Positions 1 to 6,163 of a stretch of 9,293 nt of DNA are shown here, in pieces (the first letter of the stretch is position 1; every line of letters begins with the position of its first letter). The DNA lies in assembly GCA_045600845.1 (NCBI GenBank), contig JAZRYR010000028.1, forward strand, positions 1 through 9,293, in the 5' to 3' direction. The notes under the pieces are model-generated. The model saw only the letters and a list, made by a program, of their open reading frames with translations, did no database searches and was not told where the DNA came from. Origin of the DNA: RGIG5612 sp045600845. Lineage in GTDB: Bacteria; Bacillota; Clostridia; Lachnospirales; Lachnospiraceae. The translations under genes and the position numbers were made by a program.

Positions 1-263
1 CTTTATGCTCGTCATCGTGATGTTGATAAAAAGCTTTTCCGGGTGCGTTCTGAAGAAAAACAACGAGTACTTCTTTCCTTCAATAAATGGCGTCTATCCA
101 TTCTTTTCCGCTTTCGGGGATGACCCTCTTCGGTGTCCTACCTGTAAAAAAGGAAATGGTTTTATTAGAATTATACTTTAATCATCAAAAAGTTTCTTTA
201 CGGGATTTATATGAAAGAACCATGCTTAAACATCGCTGTGGTAAATGGCGCTCTTCAGTCTGA
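1..263 (+). pseudogene. 3' remnant of an IS91/IS801-like transposase, frameshifted
   Basis: This is the C-terminal end of a rolling-circle type (IS91/IS801-like, Y2) transposase whose 5' part lies outside the window. Frame 1 begins LYARHRDVDKKLFRV and runs to a TGA at 121. Frame 2 continues it with DPLRCPTCKK (122-151), and frame 3 then gives EMVLLELYFNHQKVSLRDLY and ends at the TGA at 261-263. Joined, these match the usual family tail: an ARHR stretch, a DPLxCPxC zinc-ribbon-like motif, then a helix with LYE. Two separate one-base insertions explain the breaks, one in the CGGGG tract near 115-119 and one in the six-A run 146-151. Both lie in or beside homopolymers, so assembly error is an alternative to decay. 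No element end could be recognised downstream. Confidence 0.7.
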
Positions 264-327
264 CTTTCATTTACAGCCTCCGTTAATTATTATAAAATTG
301 CATCGAAGGAGGCAGATGCCATAACCG

Positions 328-362
328 AAAAAATTAAGGGAACCGGATTTCCGGTTCCCTTA
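328..362 (-). terminator. Rho-independent terminator of hppA
   Basis: Read on the minus strand, a perfect 12-bp stem (335-346 with 351-362, arm TAAGGGAACCGG) with a 4-nt loop is followed by ATTTTTT. It starts 23 nt beyond the hppA stop codon. The other strand lacks a T-run, so it is directional. Confidence 0.93.
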
Positions 363-385
363 GAATCTTTACAGATTAGTTTATC

Positions 386-2434
386 TTATTTGAATAAGAA
401 CTCGAGTAAGCTTGAGCAACCTAATGCATTGAATACGTTCAGGAAAGCCGGAACGAATACTAATGAAACGATTGTCATAAGCTTGATCAGAATGTTGATG
501 GAAGGACCTGATGTATCTTTGAATGGGTCACCAACTGTATCACCAACAACTGCTGCTGCGTGTGCGGATGAACCTTTACCACCATGTTTTCCACCTTCGA
601 TGAACTTCTTAGCGTTATCCCATGCACCACCTGCATTACTCATGAAGATAGCCATAAGAACACCAGATACTAAAGAGCCAGCAAGTAGACCGCCGAGAGC
701 TTCAACACCAAGTAAGAAACCTACCAGAACTGGAGCTACGATAGCGATGATTGCAGGAACTACCATCTGTTTCAGAGCTGCGCCTGTAGAAATAGCAACG
801 CATTTCTTGTAGTCCGGAGTGCCTTTGCCTTCAAGAAGACCAGGGATCTCTCTGAACTGACGACGAACTTCTTCGATCATATGGTTCGCTGCTTTTGATA
901 CAGATGACATGGTAAGTGCCGAGAAGATGAATGTTAACATACCACCAATAAGGAGGCCGATAACTACGTTTGCATTTAAGATATCGATCTTAAGAGCTTC
1001 CGCTGTTCCCTGGTCAACTTTGTCAGCAAAGCTTGTGAACAGAGCCAGAGCTGTAAGAGCTGCAGAACCGATAGCAAAACCTTTACCAATAGCAGCTGTT
1101 GTGTTACCAACAGAGTCTAACTTATCGGTAATGTTACGAACGTCTTCTTCCAGACCAGCCATTTCAGCAATACCACCAGCATTGTCAGCGATTGGACCAT
1201 AAGCATCAACTGCAACTGTGATACCAGTTGTTGAAAGCATACCAACTGCTGCAAGAGCGATTCCGAAAATGCCCATTAACATATAAGAAACAAAGATTCC
1301 GATGCAGATCAGGATGATAGGAAGAACGGTGGATCTCATACCAACAGAAAGACCGGAAATGATTGTTGTAGCAGCACCAGTCTCGGACTGTTTTGCAATT
1401 TCCTTAACGCTGCCATATTTGTCAGAAGTATAAACTTCTGTAAGCGTACCAATCAGTAATCCAACTACGATTCCGGCAACGATTGCGATAGCAGGTTTTA
1501 CATTGCCAAGGAAACAGATGGAGAAGATGAATGCACAGATGATAACAACTGCTGCAGAAATATAAGTACCAATGTTCAGAGCAACCTGAGGGTTGGAACC
1601 TTCTTTTGTACGTACGAAAAGTGTACCAATGATAGAAGCGATCAGACCAACTGCTGAGATCAGAACTGGGAATAATACGTAAGGGCTGAATGCCTGCTCA
1701 GCACCGCCGCCTGCGAATACAACGCCCAGAGTGATAGCTGAGATTAAAGAACCTACATAAGATTCGAAAAGGTCAGCACCCATACCAGCAACGTCACCAA
1801 CGTTATCACCAACGTTATCAGCGATAACTGCAGGGTTACGAGGGTCATCCTCAGGGATACCCGCTTCAACTTTACCTACAAGGTCAGCACCAACGTCAGC
1901 AGCCTTTGTGTAGATACCGCCGCCAACACGTGCGAACAGAGCGATAGAAGAAGCGCCCAGTGAGAAACCGAACATTACGTCAACGTCGCCTGTGATAAAG
2001 TAGATTGCACTAACGCCTAAGCAGCCAAGACCAGCAACACACATACCCATAACAGCGCCGCCCTTGAAAGCTACGCCTAAGGCACCGTTCATACCGGTAT
2101 TCTTTGCTGCTGCAGCTGTTCTTACGTTAGCCTTTGTAGCAACGCTCATTCCGAAGAATCCAGCCAGTACTGAGAAAGCTGCGCCAATAAGGAAGCAGAG
2201 AGCTGTTACCCAGCTAATAGCGAATCCAAGAATGAGGCCTAATACGATTACGAAAATAACAAGGATCTTGTATTCTGAGAACAGGAAAGCTCTAGCACCT
2301 TCAGCAATCGCTGAAGCGATTTCTTTCATTCTGTCTGTTCCCGCATCCTTTTTAGAAACGACAACGGCAAGAATAAGAGCATAGATTAATGCTATAATGC
2401 CGGCGCCGATTCCGCACCACATTAATGCGTTCAT
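386..2434 (-). CDS. hppA: K+-dependent membrane-bound ion-translocating pyrophosphatase
   Basis: An integral membrane pump that hydrolyses pyrophosphate and moves Na+ and/or H+ out of the cytoplasm. The 682 residues and roughly 16 hydrophobic segments fit the family. Visible catalytic motifs are GGGIYTKAADVGADLVGKVE (171-190), DDPRNPAVIADNVGDNVGD (196-214), DAYGPIADNAGG (410-421) and DTVGDPFKDTSGPS (632-645). GNTTAA (443-448) has Ala447 where K+-independent enzymes have Lys, which indicates K+ dependence. The gate glutamate lies in DLFESY (Glu224), the arrangement known from Na+-pumping members, so Na+ or mixed Na+/H+ transport is inferred; H+-only transport is not excluded. The ATG has AAGGAG 9 nt upstream. 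It is a single-gene unit with its own promoter and terminator. Confidence 0.97.
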   Translation of the reverse strand: MNALMWCGIGAGIIALIYALILAVVVSKKDAGTDRMKEIASAIAEGARAFLFSEYKILVIFVIVLGLILGFAISWVTALCFLIGAAFSVLAGFFGMSVATKANVRTAAAAKNTGMNGALGVAFKGGAVMGMCVAGLGCLGVSAIYFITGDVDVMFGFSLGASSIALFARVGGGIYTKAADVGADLVGKVEAGIPEDDPRNPAVIADNVGDNVGDVAGMGADLFESYVGSLISAITLGVVFAGGGAEQAFSPYVLFPVLISAVGLIASIIGTLFVRTKEGSNPQVALNIGTYISAAVVIICAFIFSICFLGNVKPAIAIVAGIVVGLLIGTLTEVYTSDKYGSVKEIAKQSETGAATTIISGLSVGMRSTVLPIILICIGIFVSYMLMGIFGIALAAVGMLSTTGITVAVDAYGPIADNAGGIAEMAGLEEDVRNITDKLDSVGNTTAAIGKGFAIGSAALTALALFTSFADKVDQGTAEALKIDILNANVVIGLLIGGMLTFIFSALTMSSVSKAANHMIEEVRRQFREIPGLLEGKGTPDYKKCVAISTGAALKQMVVPAIIAIVAPVLVGFLLGVEALGGLLAGSLVSGVLMAIFMSNAGGAWDNAKKFIEGGKHGGKGSSAHAAAVVGDTVGDPFKDTSGPSINILIKLMTIVSLVFVPAFLNVFNALGCSSLLEFLFK

Positions 2435-2490
2435 TTTGTTTTTCTCCTTTTTAGTTTATTTACATTTAAATAAAAGTCGTTAACATTTCT

Positions 2491-2518
2491 ATTTTATTCA
2501 ATACACCCGATTAGTCAA
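2491..2518 (-). promoter_or_regulatory. hppA promoter
   Basis: A -35 box TTGACT (2513-2518) and a -10 box TAAAAT (2491-2496) are separated by 16 nt, giving a leader of about 50 nt before the hppA ATG. A short dyad, GTCAA (2514-2518) and TTGAC (2526-2530) with 7 nt between, overlaps the -35 box. It could be an operator but is short enough to be chance. Confidence 0.75.
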
Positions 2519-2610
2519 CCTTTACTTGACAATCTCTTGCTTTTTATTTGTCCAAAATGCATATTTTTTCAAATATTCTTATTTTTGTTGCAAGGGGCCG
2601 GGGAATTCAC

Positions 2611-2781
2611 TCCTCGTCACTTAAGCAGGTCCCTTCGGGACTGCACTGTGGTCGTCGAATGTGCTCCGTGCAAGCACGGTCACATTCTCCTCGTCACTTA
2701 AGCAGGTCCCTTCGTGACTGCACTGTGGTCGTCGAATGTGCTCCGTGCAAGCACGGTCACATTCTCCTCGTCACTTAAGCA
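2611..2781. repeat. 77-bp tandem repeat with two hairpins per unit, 2.2 copies
   Basis: Unit 1 is 2611-2687, unit 2 is 2688-2764, and a third copy stops after 17 bp (2765-2781). The two full units differ at one base (G2638 versus T2715). Each unit holds a small hairpin (GTCCC, TTC, GGGAC at 2629-2641 in unit 1) and a larger one: outer arms GAATGTG/CACATTC (2657-2663 and 2681-2687), inner arms CCGTGC/GCACGG (2666-2671 and 2674-2679). The base change in unit 2 breaks the small hairpin. The array sits between the rpsT terminator and the hppA promoter, so it is probably outside both transcripts. It resembles an extragenic palindromic element; no protein is supported there. Confidence 0.92.
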
Positions 2782-2808
2782 AAAGGGCGCTCAGTTTCCT
2801 GAGCGGCT
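2781..2808 (-). terminator. rpsT terminator
   Basis: On the minus strand the perfect 7-bp stem CGCTCAG/CTGAGCG (2799-2805 with 2788-2794) closes a GAAA tetraloop and is followed by CCCTTTT. The T-run is short (4), so termination may be incomplete. It lies 29 nt past the rpsT stop and abuts the partial third copy of the 77-bp repeat. Confidence 0.72.
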
Positions 2809-2836
2809 TGTAACCTGTTTGCTATTGCGTTATGAA

Positions 2837-3100
2837 TTATTCCATTCCGTTAACGGCTTTAGCTAATCTTGAAACTTTGCGAGCGGTCATGTTTTTATGA
2901 TATACGCCCTTTGTTTCTGCTTTGTCTAATTCAACGGTAGCGAGTCTCAGTGCCTCAGCTGCTGCTGCCTTATCGCCAGCATCGATAGCTGCATAAACTT
3001 TCTTGATAGCTGTCTTTGTCTTAGACTTGATAGCTTTGTTTCTGTCTGCTCTTTTCTGATTTACTAAGATTCTCTTCTTTGCTGATTTAATATTAGCCAA
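2837..3100 (-). CDS. rpsT: 30S ribosomal protein S20
   Basis: A small basic helical protein that binds 16S rRNA in the 30S subunit. The 87 residues begin (M)ANIKSAKKRILVNQKR and end with HKNMTARKVSRLAKAV, both typical of S20. The start chosen is TTG at 3098-3100: it gives the conserved S20 N-terminus and lies 8 nt after a perfect GGAGG. The longer reading from GTG at 3113-3115 would place its start codon inside the ribosome binding site and add five atypical residues, so it is rejected. E. coli rpsT also starts with UUG, and there the weak start is linked to autoregulation by S20; the same is inferred here. It is a single-gene unit with a strong promoter and a long leader. Confidence 0.97.
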   Translation of the reverse strand: MANIKSAKKRILVNQKRADRNKAIKSKTKTAIKKVYAAIDAGDKAAAAEALRLATVELDKAETKGVYHKNMTARKVSRLAKAVNGME

Positions 3101-3209
3101 TTTAATTACCTCCACATTTTGCGGTTACTTTCGTCCGGTTTTCCTGAGAGAGTGGTTGGAAAGAGCCGGGCTCTACTCTCCTTAAGTATGCGGACTTAAC
3201 TTAAAGAGC
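3101..3209 (-). promoter_or_regulatory. Structured leader of rpsT, possible S20 autoregulatory region
   Basis: The roughly 109-nt leader between the inferred start site and the TTG codon is rich in hairpins. Nearest the 5' end, TTAAGT and ACTTAA (3194-3199 with 3182-3187) pair across a 6-nt loop. Next, GAGAGT/ACTCTC (3175-3180 with 3148-3153) encloses an AGAGC/GCTCT hairpin (3174-3162). A competing fold pairs CCGG with CCGG (3166-3169 with 3135-3138) and TTTCC with GGAAA (3158-3162 with 3140-3144). The two folds share bases and exclude each other. The ribosome binding site GGAGG is at 3109-3113. Function as a regulator is inference. Confidence 0.5.
3109..3113 (-). promoter_or_regulatory. Ribosome binding site that fixes the rpsT TTG start
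   Basis: GGAGG lies 8 nt before TTG (3098-3100). The only longer start, GTG at 3113-3115, overlaps this site, so TTG must be the start codon. Confidence 0.9.
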
Positions 3210-3215
3210 GGTGTT

Positions 3216-3244
3216 ATTTTAGTACACGAGAATTTGCTTGTCAA
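3216..3244 (-). promoter_or_regulatory. rpsT promoter
   Basis: A consensus -35 TTGACA (3239-3244), 17-nt spacer and -10 TAAAAT (3216-3221). This is one of the strongest promoters in the window, as expected for a ribosomal protein gene. The first copy of the 25-nt repeat family begins only 7 bp upstream of the -35 box. Confidence 0.88.
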
Positions 3245-3250
3245 TAAAAA

Positions 3251-3499
3251 GGCTCAATATTTCCGTTTTCGTTCCGACAAATTTGAGAAGAAATCAAAAA
3301 ATGCTCAACAATTTCATTTTTGTTCCAAGGAATGCCCAATACTTTCGTTTTCGTTCTAATATGTGCTCGACAATTGCGTTTCTGTTCCCCAATCGCCTGT
3401 AAATGCAATAATCCAGAACCCAAACGCAAAAGATGAGCATTTTTAGGTGATTTTAATGATTCTTCCTGGTTTACGGAACGAAAACGAATTTTTCAAGCA
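3251..3499. repeat. Cluster of six degenerate 25-nt repeats, four direct and two inverted
   Basis: Four copies read on the plus strand at 3251-3275, 3302-3326, 3333-3357 and 3363-3387. Two read on the minus strand at 3415-3439 and 3475-3499. The approximate pattern is TGCTCAA, about 5 variable bases, then TCGTTTTCGTTCC. Copies differ at several positions; the one at 3415-3439 is the weakest, with about 18 of 25 matches. Centres are 51, 31, 30, 52 and 60 bp apart. The cluster fills most of the space between the rpsT promoter and the tRNA terminator, and I see no gene in it. It could be a cluster of protein-binding sites or a decayed dispersed repeat. Confidence 0.8.
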
Positions 3500-3548
3500 T
3501 TTTTGACTCTGCAATACTTTCTTTGAGCTCGCTCGACTACACGAAATA

Positions 3549-3580
3549 TAAAAAAACACCAAACCAATTGGTCTGATGTT
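3549..3580 (-). terminator. tRNA-Leu terminator
   Basis: On the minus strand a 10-bp stem (3570-3579 with 3556-3565, arm ACATCAGACC, two G-U pairs) with loop AATT is followed by a run of T. It begins 5 nt after the tRNA 3' end. Confidence 0.92.
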
Positions 3581-3584
3581 TTCC

Positions 3585-3668
3585 TGCGGATAACAGGAGT
3601 TGAACCTGCATGAGTGTTACCTCACATGGACCTGAACCATGCGCGTCTGCCTATTCCGCCATATCCGC
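3585..3668 (-). tRNA. tRNA-Leu (anticodon CAG)
   Basis: An 84-nt class II tRNA. The acceptor arms GCGGATA and TATCCGC pair fully, with discriminator A. The D-arm region contains GCGG, AGGCAGAC and GCGC. The anticodon stem CATGG/CCATG closes loop TTCAGGT with anticodon CAG, reading CUG. The long variable arm TGAG/CTCA and T-arm GCAGG-TTCAACT-CCTGT are as expected for leucine tRNA. CCA is not encoded. The gene has its own promoter and terminator, so it forms an independent unit between hemZ and the repeat cluster. Confidence 0.97.
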
Positions 3669-3675
3669 AAGCCCT

Positions 3676-3707
3676 ATTATATTATCTTATCTTTTGTAAT
3701 AAATCAA
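3676..3707 (-). promoter_or_regulatory. tRNA-Leu promoter
   Basis: A -35-like TTGATT (3702-3707) is 17 nt from TAATAT (3679-3684). An overlapping exact TATAAT (3676-3681) is an alternative -10 but would give 20-nt spacing. The box lies just upstream of the tRNA 5' end and just past the hemZ stop. No terminator separates hemZ from it, so readthrough from hemZ is possible. Confidence 0.65.
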
Positions 3708-3720
3708 GTCTAAAATCCCT

Positions 3721-5157
3721 TTATTTTTCGGTGTCCATCAGTTGCTTTTTCCTTTCCACCATTTCATCAATTCTTGCAATATACTCCGAAATGTTGCTGA
3801 CATTTTCGCACCGCAGGATTTTCGTCAGAGCATGATTTCCCCGGTTCGGATTCGGTACGGGATGCTCCAGCACCAGTTTTGTGGAGGCCCCCGCTCCCAC
3901 TGCCAGAATGCTATGGAGTTCTTCCATGATCAGAATGTTATATAAACATTCTTTGCCCGGATGCGCATATCCGGTATTTTCAAAGTTGCCGGCGATACCT
4001 TTCTGACGATATAAATAGTATGGTTCCATGCCCATGGACTTTGCAGTCTCCGCTCCCATCTTCAGCATTTCCTCCACGGTTTCTGCCGACGTCGTCTGTT
4101 TCGCCATTTCTGCCGTCCGTTTAATGCTCAGCGAATGCACCGTCAGGCAATCTGGTTTCATGGCTGCAACCTTTTCTAACGTATCTGCCGCCTCTGCTGT
4201 TCCTTCCTGGGGTAATCCCATAATCAGATCCATGTTGATATTGTCTAATCCACAAGAACGAGCCAGAGCCATGGCTTCTTTTACTTTCCCGGCTTCATGG
4301 TTTCTTCCGATTAACTCTAAGGTCCCATCCTGCATGGTCTGCGGATTTATGGAAATCCGGGTCACGCCATATTTTTTGGCCACTTCCAATTTTTCTTTGG
4401 TAATGGTGTCTGGGCGACCGGCCTCCAAAGTGAATTCAATTTTCGGACAAACATTTTGCATATCTTCTATTTTTATCGTGTCATCTGCTTCTGACATTAA
4501 AAATGTTTTTTGAATATGTCCCAATAAGCGTTCTAACCGATCCGCCGTCAAGGTAGTCGGAGTTCCTCCGCCGATATATATAGTTAAAAGTTTTTTCGTT
4601 TTACAAAGTTGCGCCGTTGCATCCAGTTCTTTCATCACGCAATCCAGATAGTCATCGATTACATTCACATAATCTGCAATGGCTCCGGAACTGAAGGAAC
4701 AATAAGTGCAGATGGTCGGGCAGAAGGGAATATTTACGTATAGGGAATAGGTATCTGTTATTTTTATAGGAAGTTTTTCCTCCTCGTTTGTTACACCGTC
4801 GCCTTGAACTTTCGAAACCAGTTCCTTTACCAGTTTCCATTCCCGCTGAGCCACGTCATAGGCCAACCTGGCTTTTTCTTCACTGACAAAACGGCTCTCC
4901 CGGAACCATCGGATAAATTCTTCCCGTCCCATGCCTTCCAGTACTTTTTCCATGGAAAGTTTGGTCGGACGTACGCCAGTCAGCATGCCCCAGGGAAGGT
5001 CCCTTCCGGTTTTCTTTCGCAGCATCTGATAAACCTCCGTAGGCTTACATCCATCCTCTGCGAAGTTTACTTTCACTTCCTCCTCTGGATAAAACGCCTT
5101 GCCGATGTTGTAGGCGGTATAAGTATTCTTTTGGCTATCCGTCGTAATCTGAATCAT
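3721..5157 (-). CDS. hemZ: HemZ-type radical SAM protein, putative coproporphyrinogen dehydrogenase
   Basis: A radical SAM enzyme of the oxygen-independent coproporphyrinogen III oxidase family, HemZ subgroup. The SAM-binding [4Fe-4S] motif CPTICTYC has its cysteines at 146, 150 and 153. GGGTP follows at 196-200, then the conserved EAGRPDTIT (245-253), INMDLIMGLPQEG (307-319) and the HemZ hallmark YYLYRQKGIAGNFENTGYA (380-398). Before the core, RDLPWGMLTGVRPTK (52-66) is also HemZ-specific. At 478 residues it is slightly short: only about 50 residues precede the LPWG motif, fewer than I expect for HemZ. The ATG has only a weak GAGAG site, but no in-frame start exists between it and the upstream TAG. 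The upstream gene ends 49 nt earlier, suggesting an operon with the U32 genes. No other haem genes are here, so the true substrate is uncertain. Confidence 0.9.
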   Translation of the reverse strand: MIQITTDSQKNTYTAYNIGKAFYPEEEVKVNFAEDGCKPTEVYQMLRKKTGRDLPWGMLTGVRPTKLSMEKVLEGMGREEFIRWFRESRFVSEEKARLAYDVAQREWKLVKELVSKVQGDGVTNEEEKLPIKITDTYSLYVNIPFCPTICTYCSFSSGAIADYVNVIDDYLDCVMKELDATAQLCKTKKLLTIYIGGGTPTTLTADRLERLLGHIQKTFLMSEADDTIKIEDMQNVCPKIEFTLEAGRPDTITKEKLEVAKKYGVTRISINPQTMQDGTLELIGRNHEAGKVKEAMALARSCGLDNINMDLIMGLPQEGTAEAADTLEKVAAMKPDCLTVHSLSIKRTAEMAKQTTSAETVEEMLKMGAETAKSMGMEPYYLYRQKGIAGNFENTGYAHPGKECLYNILIMEELHSILAVGAGASTKLVLEHPVPNPNRGNHALTKILRCENVSNISEYIARIDEMVERKKQLMDTEK

Positions 5158-5206
5158 TCGTTCGCTCTCGTGCTGTTTTTCAAAAATTGTCCCTCTCTCT
5201 GCACAA

Positions 5207-6070
5207 TCATTCTATGCCTTTATTGAAATGACCACCGTTATAAGCCAGTCCTTTCCAATCCTTCAAAATCTGTGCTGTTTCGTTTTCGCTTTCTATGGTG
5301 AAATCAAACAGACGGTTTTCCGGTTTATCTTCTGCTTTAGAAAGAATGCAGGTCGGCTCTCCTTTATAAATAACACTGTAGCACTCTGCACAATGGCTTG
5401 CAGAGTAAAAATCTTCTCCCGTTTCGTCCGTAAAGCGGATTACCGGATTCTGTCGTTTGTTGACCGTGGTTCTCTGTTCCCGTCCTTTTCCGGAAGTCTT
5501 CTGTTTCCAGCAACGGCCATAATTTTTATTCAGACACTGAGCCGTAATCATTACCGCCTGATGTCCATAAACTTTCAAAATAAAACTCTCTGCCGGTTCT
5601 TCCCTCATCAGCTGGCTCAATTCTTCTTTTTTCAGTTCATCGCTTAAGATGAATTTCATATTTGGTACGAAACTGCGGTATAACTCCAGCGCCGGCTTGT
5701 TATACGCATAGAGGAAGGCATCACCAACGAGTTCAAACACCTCTGGAATATCCGCCGAAGCAATCACTCCCAGTTCGTCCAGATTCTTAATTACTACGCC
5801 GTCGAAGCTCTTTACCGGAGCAAGAAGTTTTTCCACTTTTGGATTCCGTAAAACATCCGGAAGCTGATAATAAAACTTTCGTTTCCCATCAAAAGCGTTT
5901 TGATTTGGTTTTGCAGCATTTCTTTCTTCCCGTATCCGGGCAATGGTCTGCAGAACCTTTTTGTTCAGAGCAAGAGAAAAGTCAACAATAATGCAATCCG
6001 CAAACAAAACGTTGCTTTCTACAACACTCCAAAACTGTTCTTCTGTTTTTACTCTTGCCCAAATTACCAT
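5207..6070 (-). CDS. Separately encoded C-terminal part of a U32/DUF3656 family protein
   Basis: The 287 residues look like the C-terminal region of the long clostridial U32 proteins, not a free-standing family. Supporting parts are LPDVLRNP (70-77), VKSFDGVVIKNLDELG (86-101), DAFLYAYNKPALE (117-129), LSDELKKEEL (142-151), VYGHQAVMITAQC (167-179) and the tail YNGGHFNKGIE (277-287), close to the usual RGHF-x-RGVE ending. Four cysteines (179, 187, 227, 230) could bind a metal. It has its own ATG with an AGGAA site about 8 nt upstream. It is in the same reading frame as the upstream gene, 93 nt away, so the two probably descend from one gene. It most likely works with the product of 6164-7840. 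Whether the two parts are active is unknown. Confidence 0.75.
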   Translation of the reverse strand: MVIWARVKTEEQFWSVVESNVLFADCIIVDFSLALNKKVLQTIARIREERNAAKPNQNAFDGKRKFYYQLPDVLRNPKVEKLLAPVKSFDGVVIKNLDELGVIASADIPEVFELVGDAFLYAYNKPALELYRSFVPNMKFILSDELKKEELSQLMREEPAESFILKVYGHQAVMITAQCLNKNYGRCWKQKTSGKGREQRTTVNKRQNPVIRFTDETGEDFYSASHCAECYSVIYKGEPTCILSKAEDKPENRLFDFTIESENETAQILKDWKGLAYNGGHFNKGIE

Positions 6071-6073
6071 TTT

Positions 6074-6163
6074 TTATTCCTGCGAGGCCGAGCCTGTGGC
6101 CTGGCGGTCCTTCGGCCGACTCTGCGTTGTTCCCACAGCTGACTCTGTACGAGTTCAGCGCTC
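6074..6163 (-). other. Hairpin-rich spacer between the two U32 genes
   Basis: This GC-rich stretch keeps the reading frame of both neighbours but has in-frame stops at 6155-6157 (TGA) and 6074-6076 (TAA) besides the TAG at 6164-6166 that ends the upstream gene. Three short hairpins fill it: AGGCC/GGCCT (6085-6089 and 6098-6102), CGGTC/GGCCG (6105-6109 and 6114-6118), and GCTGACTC paired with GAG-T-TCAGC (6138-6145 and 6151-6159, one bulge). The ribosome binding site of the downstream gene is at its end. An inserted palindromic element is a possible origin. Confidence 0.6.

Noticed and set aside
300..321. Terminal hairpin of the IS91-like element (GCATC/GATGC)
   Set aside because: Only a 5-bp stem with no recognisable conserved end sequence, so the element boundary cannot be placed.
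390..1202. Plus-strand reading frames opposite hppA
   Set aside because: They are antisense shadows of a strongly conserved gene, without ribosome binding sites or recognisable domains. The same applies to plus-strand frames opposite hemZ, the U32 genes and ddh.
2548..2778. 76-residue reading frame on the plus strand
   Set aside because: It runs through the 77-bp tandem repeat, so its duplicated protein segments reflect DNA repetition. No start signals or family resemblance.
3241..3429. 62-residue reading frame on the minus strand
   Set aside because: It is produced by the 25-nt repeats, giving recurrent N-K-N-E-like stretches. It has no ribosome binding site and overlaps the -35 box of the rpsT promoter.
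3251..3499. CRISPR array
   Set aside because: Repeats are degenerate, occur in both orientations, and the gaps (5-6 nt, or 26-35 nt) do not behave as uniform unique spacers. No cas genes are present.
3585..3668. tRNA gene as an integration site
   Set aside because: No integrase, direct repeat of the tRNA 3' end or island-like gene content is visible; a normal terminator follows the tRNA directly.
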